From Denitratisoma sp. (GTDB lineage Bacteria > Pseudomonadota > Gammaproteobacteria > Burkholderiales > Rhodocyclaceae): 64,000 nucleotides of DNA. The stretch covers positions 1,986,458 to 2,050,457 of the forward strand of contig JAVSMO010000001.1 in NCBI GenBank assembly GCA_032027165.1. Direction: 5' to 3'. Made by a program: the position numbers and the translations under genes. Below are positions 47,053 through 54,476 of this stretch, piece after piece (within the stretch, counting starts at the first letter, position 1; each line of letters begins with the position of its first letter). The notes under the pieces are model-generated. The model saw nothing but the letters and a program-made list of their open reading frames with translations. It did not search any database and was not told the DNA's origin.

Positions 47053-48786
47053 TCATGGCTTCTCCTCCGGCGCGGCCTGTCCCGCATCGCCGTAGCGTTC
47101 GCGCAGGAGTTCGTAGCGCCTCTCGCGCGCCTCTTCGACGTCGCGGAGCACGCGGCGCAGCGGCACGCCGAGGCGGGTCAGCGTCTGCGCCGCCAGCATC
47201 AGGCTGCCTTCCATGACCTCCGGCACCACCTCGGTGGCGCCGGCGCGCTTCAACTCGTCGAGGTGGGCGTCGTCGGCCGCCCGCACGACGACGGGCAGGT
47301 CGGGCCGGCGGGCGCGCACGATGCCCAGCACCTTCAGGGCCGAAGGCACGTCCGGCGAGGTGACGACGACGATGCGCGCCCGCTCGAGGCCGGCGGCGAG
47401 CAGCACCTCGCGCCGCTCGGCGTTGCCGAACACCACGTTTTCGCCCGCCGTCAGCGCCTGCTGCACGCGGTGGGCATCCATGTCGAGGGCGATGAAGGGG
47501 ATCTTCTCCTTGTAAAGGAAGCGGGCGACGCTCTGGCCGGTGCGGCCGTAGCCGCAGACGATGGCGTGGTCCTGGATGCCGAAGGCGTGGGCCGCCACCT
47601 CCTGCAGGGCGGCCGAATGCCGCAGCCACTCGTCCCGCGACATCCGATCGCCGATCGCGCGCGCGCGCTCGATGATGAAGGGCGCCGCCAGCATCGACAG
47701 CAGCATGCCGGCCAGCGAGGGCTGCACCACCTCCGGCGCGAGCAGGCCGTTGGCGCTCGCCAGGGTCAGCAGGACGAAGCCGAACTCGCCGGCCTGCGCC
47801 AGCTGCGCCGCGGTGCGGAAGGCGACCGAAGTGTCGGCGCCGGACAGGCGCGTGACGATCAGCATCAGCAGGCCCTTGCCGGCCACCAGCCCGGCCAGCA
47901 CCAGCGCCACCCACTCGATGCGCTGCCAGACGAGGGCGAGGTCGAGCTGGGCGCCGATGGTGATGAAGAACAGGCCGAGCAGCACGTCGCGGAAGGGGCG
48001 GATGTCGGCCTCCACCTGGTGGCGGTACATGGTCTCCGAGATCAGCATGCCGCCGAGGAAGGCGCCCAGCGTCAGCGAGAGGCCGACCCAGTCGGTGAGG
48101 AAGGCCAGCGCGATGGTGATCCAGAGGACGTTGAGCATGAACAGCTCGGCCGACTTGCGCCGCACCACGATGTCGAACCAGCGCCGGATCAGCGGCCGCC
48201 CGACGACGATGACCAGCAGCAGCACGGCCACTGTCTGCAGCAGGGCCTTGCCCAGCGCCGCGGCGAGGTGGGAGGTGTCGACCAGGGCGGGGATCAGGAT
48301 CAGCATGAACACCACCATGAGGTCCTGGAACAGCAGCACGCTCATGGTGCGCCGCCCGGAAGCGGAGTGCAGGTCCAGCTTCTCGGCGAGCAGGCGGCCG
48401 ACGATGGCGGTCGACGACATGGCGTAGATCGCCCCCAGCGCCAGCCCGCCCTGCCAGGGGATGCCGCCGGTGAGGCCGATCAGCAGGGTCGCCAGCGCCG
48501 TCGCCGCGACCTGGGCGCCGCCGAGGCCGAACACCTGCCAGCGCATGGAGATCAGCCGCGGCAGGGAGAACTCGAGGCCGATGGAGAACATCAGGAAGAC
48601 GACGCCGAACTCGGCCAGGCGCCCGGTCTGCTCGCTCTCGTGCAGCCAGCCCAGCGCGTGCGGGCCGACGGCGACGCCGATGGCGAGATAGGCCAGCATC
48701 GACGGCAGGCGCGCGACCTTCGCCAGCGCCACCATGACGACGGCGGCGGTGAGCAGGAGCAGGACGACGCGTAGCCCTTCGTGCAT
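47053..48786 (-). CDS. CPA2-type cation:proton antiporter with RCK domain
   Basis: 577 residues. Twelve or so membrane helices from residue 5 to about 375, then an Rossmann RCK domain (DHAIVCGYGRTGQSVARFLYKEKIPFIALDMD) that binds nucleotide and gates transport, and a charged C-terminus. KefB/KefC-like exchangers move K+ or Na+ against H+. The Asp in the family's ion-binding helix is in a hydrophobic setting. Independent gene; no KefF/KefG-type partner is next to it. Confidence 0.88.
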   Translation of the reverse strand: MHEGLRVVLLLLTAAVVMVALAKVARLPSMLAYLAIGVAVGPHALGWLHESEQTGRLAEFGVVFLMFSIGLEFSLPRLISMRWQVFGLGGAQVAATALATLLIGLTGGIPWQGGLALGAIYAMSSTAIVGRLLAEKLDLHSASGRRTMSVLLFQDLMVVFMLILIPALVDTSHLAAALGKALLQTVAVLLLVIVVGRPLIRRWFDIVVRRKSAELFMLNVLWITIALAFLTDWVGLSLTLGAFLGGMLISETMYRHQVEADIRPFRDVLLGLFFITIGAQLDLALVWQRIEWVALVLAGLVAGKGLLMLIVTRLSGADTSVAFRTAAQLAQAGEFGFVLLTLASANGLLAPEVVQPSLAGMLLSMLAAPFIIERARAIGDRMSRDEWLRHSAALQEVAAHAFGIQDHAIVCGYGRTGQSVARFLYKEKIPFIALDMDAHRVQQALTAGENVVFGNAERREVLLAAGLERARIVVVTSPDVPSALKVLGIVRARRPDLPVVVRAADDAHLDELKRAGATEVVPEVMEGSLMLAAQTLTRLGVPLRRVLRDVEEARERRYELLRERYGDAGQAAPEEKP

Positions 48787-48815
48787 GGATGAGTCCGGTT
48801 CGGATTGCCGCTATT

Positions 48816-48887
48816 GTAGGTCGGCCTCCAGGCCGACGGGAGGCGGCAAATCGATCGCCCTTGTCGGCCTGAAGGCCGACCTCTACA
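48816..48887. repeat. REP-like pair of palindromes
   Basis: GTCGGCCT-CC-AGGCCGAC (48820-48837) and GTCGGCCT-GA-AGGCCGAC (48863-48880) are two palindromes of the same sequence in opposed orientation, with flanks TGTAG and CTACA forming a further inverted repeat. This matches the layout of REP/BIME elements and sits between the CPA2 start and the NhaD stop; its right end overlaps the final codons of the NhaD gene. Confidence 0.75.
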
Positions 48888-50226
48888 GGGACTTCGACGC
48901 CTGCACGGCCTGCGCGGCGGCCGGGGGCGCCTTCTGCGTCTCCTGCGGATGCCAGCCGAGGACCATCAGCAGGGCGAAGAAGCCCGCCACGTAGCCGATC
49001 GGGATGAACCAGCCGTGGCGCAGCCAGCGGCCGACCGACTTGGCCTCGGGGAACAGGTTCGACACCGCCACGCCGGCGGAAGAGCCGAACCAGATCATCG
49101 AGCCGCCGAAGCCTACCGCATAGGCGAGGAAGCCCCAGTCGTAGCCGCCCTGCTTCAACGCCAGCGCCGTCAGGGGAATGTTGTCGAAGACGGAAGAGAT
49201 GAAGCCGAGGGAGAAAGCGGACTGCCAGGAGGCGGGCGGCAGCTTCTCCACCGGCATCATCGAGGCGCAGGTGACCAGGGCGAGCAGGAAGATCGAGCCC
49301 TTGAAGGCGTCCGGCACCAGGCTCCATTCGGGCTTCCTCACCGGGATGGCGGCGAGCAGCACCACCCACACCGCCACGCCGAGGAAGGGGAAGTGGTCCG
49401 CCGCCTCGGGGAATTTCAGGTTGACCGTGACGTTGGTGGCGACGGCGCCGACCAGGATGGCGCCGACGACGCCGACGCGCGCCCAGTCGATGCGGTGCGC
49501 CGCCTGGATGTCGCGCAGGATCGGCTGGTGCCGATGCTGCTGCAGGGCCGCCGGAAAGCCGAACACCAACAGCGCCACTGCCGCCGCGACGTAGGCCTCG
49601 ACCACGTCGAACGGGCTGACGCCGGCGATCCACATCATGGTGGTGGTGGTGTCGCCCACCACGCTGCCGGCACCGCCGGCATTCGAGGCGGCAACGATGG
49701 CGGCGAGGTAGCCGATGTGCACCTTGCGCTTGAAGACGCTGGCGGCGATGGTGGCGCCGATCAGGGCCGCCGCGATGTTGTCGAGGAAGCCCGACAGCAC
49801 CCAGATGATCACCAGCAGCACGAAGGGACCGAGCCAGCCCTCGGGCAGCAGCTTCGGCAGCACTTCCGGCACGCCGCTGTCCTCGAAGTGGCGCGCCAGC
49901 AGGGCGAAGCCGACCAGCAGGCAGAGCAGGTTCACCAGCAGCACCCATTCGTGCGCCATGTGCAGGCCGAAGCCGGCGAGGCCGTCACCGGTCTTGAAAC
50001 CGGTAAACAGGATTTTGTACACAGCGATGGCCGCCAGGCCGCCGAGCGCAACCTTGAGCACATGGTGGTGGAACATCGCCACGCCGAGCAGGGTCAGCGC
50101 GAACAGGATGAAGTCGACCGGGATGCCTGCCACGGCGGGGCTGTCCGCCGCCTGGGAAACCGGGGCAAAAAGGAAGAGCGAACCGGCCGCAAGCAGGCGG
50201 GCCGGGCTGAGGCGTTTGCAGGACAT
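48883..50226 (-). CDS. NhaD-like sodium:proton antiporter
   Basis: 447 residues from the ATG at 50226, which has GGAG upstream (the TTG at 50238 is the alternative). A possible cleavable N-terminal segment ends near SQAADS. About 11 membrane helices carry NAGGAGSVVGDTTTTMMWIAG and NIAAALIGATIAASVF, signatures of NhaD antiporters in the IT superfamily. It exports Na+ in exchange for H+. Neighbours at both ends are ion antiporters. Confidence 0.85.
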   Translation of the reverse strand: MSCKRLSPARLLAAGSLFLFAPVSQAADSPAVAGIPVDFILFALTLLGVAMFHHHVLKVALGGLAAIAVYKILFTGFKTGDGLAGFGLHMAHEWVLLVNLLCLLVGFALLARHFEDSGVPEVLPKLLPEGWLGPFVLLVIIWVLSGFLDNIAAALIGATIAASVFKRKVHIGYLAAIVAASNAGGAGSVVGDTTTTMMWIAGVSPFDVVEAYVAAAVALLVFGFPAALQQHRHQPILRDIQAAHRIDWARVGVVGAILVGAVATNVTVNLKFPEAADHFPFLGVAVWVVLLAAIPVRKPEWSLVPDAFKGSIFLLALVTCASMMPVEKLPPASWQSAFSLGFISSVFDNIPLTALALKQGGYDWGFLAYAVGFGGSMIWFGSSAGVAVSNLFPEAKSVGRWLRHGWFIPIGYVAGFFALLMVLGWHPQETQKAPPAAAQAVQASKSL

Positions 50227-50386
50227 CGGGCGCTCCAAATTCGGCAGCGCGGGATTTTATCATCGGGCCGGACACTTTCGCCGGGAATCGCGTACGTGTT
50301 TTCCGCAATCCGGCCGCAGCAGTCAAATTCCGCGCGAACAGTGGGATAATCGCGTCAATCGTTTTACTTCTAAGGGAATTCTTGAC

Positions 50387-50812
50387 ATGCGCAAAGCCCT
50401 CGTCCCCGTGGACGGCTCGCCCAATTCCGACCGCGCCGTGCACCACGTCGTCGACCTGGCCAGGAACAACCCCGCCCTCGAGGTCTGCCTCCTCAACGTC
50501 CAGCCGGAAATCGGCGAGTGGGAGGTGCGCAGCTTCCTGAAGAAGGAGGAAGTCGAGGCCATGGAGATATCCAAGGGCGGCGACGCCCTGGAATCGGCCC
50601 GGGCGATCCTCGACGCCGCCAAGGTGCGCTACGAACCTCAGGTGCTGATCGGCCCGGTCCCGGAGACCATCGCCAGGACCGCCCTCGAGCAGAACTGCGA
50701 CGGCATCGTCATGGGCACGCGCGGCCTCGGCGCCGTGGCCGGCGCGCTGCTCGGCTCCGTCACCTCCAAGGTGATCCACCTCGCCGACGTGCCGGTGACG
50801 CTGGTCAAGTAG
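50387..50812 (+). CDS. Universal stress protein (UspA family)
   Basis: 141 residues, single Usp domain. The ATP-binding tail GTRGLGAVAGALLGSVTSKVIHLADVPVTLVK fits the nucleotide-binding UspA group (G-2x-G-9x-G-S/T). Start at 50387 with GGGAA upstream. Monocistronic and bounded by a bidirectional terminator. The divergent 160-base region to the NhaD gene has a possible -10 (GATAAT, about 50345) but no clear -35. Confidence 0.88.
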   Translation: MRKALVPVDGSPNSDRAVHHVVDLARNNPALEVCLLNVQPEIGEWEVRSFLKKEEVEAMEISKGGDALESARAILDAAKVRYEPQVLIGPVPETIARTALEQNCDGIVMGTRGLGAVAGALLGSVTSKVIHLADVPVTLVK

Positions 50813-50848
50813 CGGCCGGATTAGCCCCTTCCCCGAATACAAGAGAAA

Positions 50849-50878
50849 CAAAACGGCCGCCCGCGGGCGGCCGTTTTG
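50849..50878. terminator. Bidirectional terminator between uspA-like and porin genes
   Basis: A 30-bp perfect palindrome: CAAAACGGCCGCCCG and its complement. A-runs and T-runs at its ends give an intrinsic terminator for both convergent transcripts. Confidence 0.9.
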
Positions 50879-50899
50879 CCTGACGGCAGTCGCTGCTTC

Positions 50900-52078
50900 T
50901 CAAAAGCTGTGCGTCATGCCGACGTACAACTGGCTGGCGTCCTCGCCGCGGCGCGTCGCCGTCGCGCCGTTGCCGGACTTGAAGTTGTAGGCGGCGCCGA
51001 CGGTGTTGGCCGCGTTGCTGTCGTTGTTCAGCCTCGTGTAGAACACGCCGGCCGACGTGCGCTTGGAGAAGGCGTAGTCGTAGCCGAGATGCCAGGCGCT
51101 GGCCTTGAAGTCGCCGCCGGTGCCGGCGGCAATGGCGGAACCGCCGGCCTTGCCGGCACGGGCGTACTTGGCGTAGAGCGTGTGCGCGCCGAAGCTGTAG
51201 CTGACGGGGATCATCCAGGCGTTGCGGCGGGTGTTGCCGGCCGCCACGGCGTCGGCCGCGCCGAGGATGTGGTTGTCCAGCTCGCTGCGATCCCAGCCGA
51301 AGCCGACCTTCAGGCCCATGGCGAAGGCGTAACCCAGCCAGGCACGCCAGGCCTTCTGGTCCGCGGCGCGGGTGCCGGCGACGCGGTTCTCGCTGCTGGC
51401 GTTCCAGTAGCTGACGCCGGCCGTCCACGGCCCGTTGTTGTAGCGCAGTGCGCCGTTCCAGCCGCTGCCGCCGCCGGGATCGCCGGCCGCACGGTTGGTG
51501 TTGCCCTCGGTGCCGAAGGGACTGGTCGAATAGGCCAGGCGGGCCGTGAAGCCGTTCCAGTTCGGGCTGTCCCACATCACGATGTTCGGCGTGCGGCTGG
51601 CGCTGGCCATGATCGACACGACCTCGGTGCCGGCGCCGCCGGTGTGGGTGGAGCTGACCTGCGACATGATGCCGTCGCCGAAGTTGGTCTGGTTGGAGCC
51701 GGCGCGGTTGCTCTCGATGGCGCCGAACTCGTTGTAGTGAAGATCCCAGCGCCCGACGGTGAACTTGCCCCAGTTGCCCTGCAGGCCCATGCCGGTGTTG
51801 CCGCCCATGCTGAGCGCGCCGGCGTCGACCGTGAAACGCATGTCCATCTGGCCCCAGGCCTTCAGCCCGCCGCCCAGATCCTCGCTCACGCGGAAGATGA
51901 GGCGCGAGGACTGGTCGGAGACGCGCGACTCGGCATCGTGTCCGGTGTTGCCGCCGCCGGACAGTTTGTAGTTCTCCCAGCCCGCGGCAAGCTTGCCGGA
52001 GAGGGTGACGTTGGTCTGCGCCATGACCGGCACGGCGACAAGGCCGGCAATCGCCGCGCCAATGAGCTTCTTGTACAT
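50900..52078 (-). CDS. Outer-membrane general porin (betaproteobacterial type)
   Basis: 392 residues. Signal peptide to about VMA-QT (21). Beta-strand pattern throughout (VTLSGKLAAGWENYKLSGGG at the start) and a terminal Phe (YVGMTHSF), the outer-membrane assembly signal. The shape is of the OmpC-like trimeric porins common in betaproteobacteria (16 strands). Its promoter side holds tandem 11-bp direct repeats, a feature of OmpR/PhoB-type control. It ends at the palindromic terminator. Confidence 0.9.
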   Translation of the reverse strand: MYKKLIGAAIAGLVAVPVMAQTNVTLSGKLAAGWENYKLSGGGNTGHDAESRVSDQSSRLIFRVSEDLGGGLKAWGQMDMRFTVDAGALSMGGNTGMGLQGNWGKFTVGRWDLHYNEFGAIESNRAGSNQTNFGDGIMSQVSSTHTGGAGTEVVSIMASASRTPNIVMWDSPNWNGFTARLAYSTSPFGTEGNTNRAAGDPGGGSGWNGALRYNNGPWTAGVSYWNASSENRVAGTRAADQKAWRAWLGYAFAMGLKVGFGWDRSELDNHILGAADAVAAGNTRRNAWMIPVSYSFGAHTLYAKYARAGKAGGSAIAAGTGGDFKASAWHLGYDYAFSKRTSAGVFYTRLNNDSNAANTVGAAYNFKSGNGATATRRGEDASQLYVGMTHSF

Positions 52079-52121
52079 GTCTTTCCTTTTTGAGTTGAGT
52101 GCCGTCGCGCATTGTCGTCAC

Positions 52122-52154
52122 GCAATGTTTCCGCAATATTTCGGCAATATTTCA
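52122..52154. promoter_or_regulatory. Three tandem 11-bp direct repeats upstream of the porin gene
   Basis: GCAATGTTTCC, GCAATATTTCG, GCAATATTTCA lie end to end (52122-52132, 52133-52143, 52144-52154), one per helical turn. A weaker relative GCATTGTCGTC precedes at 52109. Direct repeats with 11-bp period are the binding pattern of OmpR/PhoB-family regulators. They sit between divergent porin and transporter genes, so one regulator may control both. Confidence 0.55.
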
Positions 52155-52236
52155 GCCGCGCTGCAGATTTCCGCGGCGCACGGGGCGGGCGCGTTGTAGC
52201 ATGTCCGCTCGGCGGGACCTTCCACCCCCCTATCGC

Positions 52237-53478
52237 ATGGACAGTGCAACGCTCGTCATTTTCGTCATCGTCTACCTGGGCATGATCCTGGGCGGCCTGC
52301 CCTTCCTGCAGATCGACCGCACCGGCATTGCGCTGCTCGGCGCCATCGCGCTGGTCGCGCTGGGAAAAGTCAGTCCCCAGGAGGCGGCGCAGTCGGTGCA
52401 TCTGCCGACGCTCCTGCTGCTGTTCTCCTTCATGGTGGTCTCGGCGCAGATGCGCCTGGGCGGCTTCTACACGCGGGTCACAAGGCGCATCGCCGCCCTC
52501 GAGGCGAGCCCGCCCGCGCTGCTGGCGCTGCTGATCGCCGCCGCGGCGGCGCTCTCGGCGGTGTTCTCCAACGACATCGTCTGCCTGGCCATGGCGCCGG
52601 TGCTGGCCGACGCCTGCCTGAAGCGCCGCCTGAATCCCGTGCCGTATCTGCTGGCCTTGGCCTGCGCCGCCAATGTCGGCTCGGCCGCCACGCTGATCGG
52701 CAATCCGCAGAACATGCTGATCGGCGAGACGCTGCGCCTGTCCTTCGCCGGCTATGCGCTGGAAGCGGCCGTGCCGGTGCTGACGGGCCTCGCCGCCACC
52801 TGGGCCTTCATCGCCCTGCTCTCGCGCGGCCAGTGGGCGCTGGCGGGCGATGCCGTCGCCGTGCCGGAGGCGGAGCGGCGCGAGGCAGACGACGCCGTCT
52901 TCGACCCCTGGCAGACGGCCAAGGGCCTGCTCGTCGCCGGCGCCCTGCTCGCCGTCTTCCTGTTCACCGGCCTGCCGCGCGAAGTGGCGGCGCTCACCGG
53001 CGCCGGCCTGCTGCTGCTCTCGCGCCGCCTGCACAGCAACAAGATGCTCGGGCTGGTCGACTGGGAGCTGCTGGTGCTGTTCATCGGCCTGTTCGTCGTC
53101 AACCACGCCTTCCAGGCGACCGGCCTGGCGGCGCAGGCGATGGCCTGGCTCGAGGCGGCGGGGCTGTCGCTCGCCTCGCCCCCGATGCTGTTCGCCGCGA
53201 CCTTCGTCGCCTCCAACCTGGTCTCCAACGTGCCGGCGGTGATGCTGCTCCTGCCGGCGGCCGCCGAGCCCTGGTCGGGGCCGCTGCTGGCCCTGGTGAG
53301 CACCCTGGCCGGCAACCTGCTCATCGTCGGCTCGATCGCCAACATCATCGTCGTCGATTGCGCGGCGCGGCGCGGCATCCGCATCGACTGGCGCAGCCAC
53401 GCCCGCATCGGCGTGCCGGTGACGCTGGCCACGCTCGCCATCGCCGCCGCCTGGCTCCTCCTGCGGACCGCCCGATGA
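52237..53478 (+). CDS. DASS/ArsB-type anion permease
   Basis: 413 residues, about 11-12 membrane helices, IT superfamily. Motifs ALSAVFSNDIVCLAMAPVL and NVGSAATLIGNPQNMLIG are typical of the two inverted hairpin-bearing halves of SLC13/ArsB permeases. Substrate could be dicarboxylate, sulfate or arsenite; not decidable. The ATG at 52237 begins the first helix directly; an upstream ATG at 52201 would add 12 residues and has no better SD. ATGA overlap with the next gene. Confidence 0.8.
   Translation: MDSATLVIFVIVYLGMILGGLPFLQIDRTGIALLGAIALVALGKVSPQEAAQSVHLPTLLLLFSFMVVSAQMRLGGFYTRVTRRIAALEASPPALLALLIAAAAALSAVFSNDIVCLAMAPVLADACLKRRLNPVPYLLALACAANVGSAATLIGNPQNMLIGETLRLSFAGYALEAAVPVLTGLAATWAFIALLSRGQWALAGDAVAVPEAERREADDAVFDPWQTAKGLLVAGALLAVFLFTGLPREVAALTGAGLLLLSRRLHSNKMLGLVDWELLVLFIGLFVVNHAFQATGLAAQAMAWLEAAGLSLASPPMLFAATFVASNLVSNVPAVMLLLPAAAEPWSGPLLALVSTLAGNLLIVGSIANIIVVDCAARRGIRIDWRSHARIGVPVTLATLAIAAAWLLLRTAR
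52366..52389 (+). repeat. 24-bp bipartite motif, copy 11 (one mismatch)
   Basis: AAAGTCAGTC (52366-52375), core CCCAGGAG, GCGGCG (52384-52389, A to G in the right half). Same strand as coding, encoding KVSPQEAA. Confidence 0.75.
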
Positions 53479-54476
53479 TCTGGCTCAAGCTCCTCGTCTG
53501 CATCGCCGCCATCGGGCTGGCCGGCGCGCGGCTGTCGCGCTACGGCGACGTCATCGCCGAGAAGACCGGCGTGGGCCGCAGCTGGGTCGGCCTGGTCCTG
53601 CTCGCCACCGTCACCTCGCTGCCGGAACTGGTGACGGGCATCTCGGCCGTGACGATCGCCGGCGTGCCCGACATCGCCGTCGGCGACGTGCTCGGCAGCT
53701 GCGTCTTCAACCTCGCCATCCTCGTCGTCGTCGACTTCCTGCACCCCGCCGAATCCATCTACAGCCGCGCCAGCCGCGGCCACATCCTGTCCGCCGGGTT
53801 CGGCATCGTGCTGATCGGTGCGGTCGCCTTCTCGCTGCTGCTGGCCCGGCGCGGGGAGACGCTCGCCATCGGCCACATCGGCGCCTACACCCCGCTGATC
53901 GTGGCGCTCTACCTGCTCGCCATCCGCACGCTCTACCAGTACGAGCGGCGCGAAGTCGCCGAATTCGTCGAGGACGTGGCGGAGCGCTACCCGCACATCG
54001 GCCTGAGGCGGGCCGCCATCGGTTACATGCTGGCGTCCGGCGTCGTCGTCGCCGCCGGCATCTGGCTGCCCTTCGTCGGCGCCGACATCGCCGTGCAGAT
54101 GGGCTGGCACGACTCCTTCGTCGGCACGCTGTTCGTCGCCGCCGCCACCTCCGCCCCGGAGATCGCCGTCACCGTCGCCGCCGTGCGCATGGGCGCCCTC
54201 GACATGGCGGTGGCCAACCTGCTCGGCAGCAATCTCTTCGACATCCTCATCCTTGCCATCGACGACATCTTTTACGTCGACGGCCCCCTGCTGGCGAGCG
54301 TGTCGCAGGCGCACGCCCTGTCCGCCGTGTCCGCCATCATCATGACCGGCATGGCCATTACCGGCCTGTTCTACCGGCCGGCCGGCCCGCTCTGGCGCAG
54401 CGTCAGCTGGATCAGCGTGTTCATGCTGGCGCTCTATCTCCTCAACAGCTATATCCTGTTCCTCCATGGCGCCTGA
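53475..54476 (+). CDS. Sodium/calcium exchanger family protein
   Basis: 333 residues, about 10 membrane helices in two inverted repeats. The alpha motifs LLATVTSLPELVTGISAV (first half, about 42-59) and FVAAATSAPEIAVTVAAV (second half) carry the Glu of CaCA exchangers, both present. Exports Ca2+ using Na+ or H+. It overlaps the upstream permease and the downstream Ca-type P-ATPase (11 bases), a set for Ca2+ removal. Confidence 0.9.
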   Translation: MIWLKLLVCIAAIGLAGARLSRYGDVIAEKTGVGRSWVGLVLLATVTSLPELVTGISAVTIAGVPDIAVGDVLGSCVFNLAILVVVDFLHPAESIYSRASRGHILSAGFGIVLIGAVAFSLLLARRGETLAIGHIGAYTPLIVALYLLAIRTLYQYERREVAEFVEDVAERYPHIGLRRAAIGYMLASGVVVAAGIWLPFVGADIAVQMGWHDSFVGTLFVAAATSAPEIAVTVAAVRMGALDMAVANLLGSNLFDILILAIDDIFYVDGPLLASVSQAHALSAVSAIIMTGMAITGLFYRPAGPLWRSVSWISVFMLALYLLNSYILFLHGA

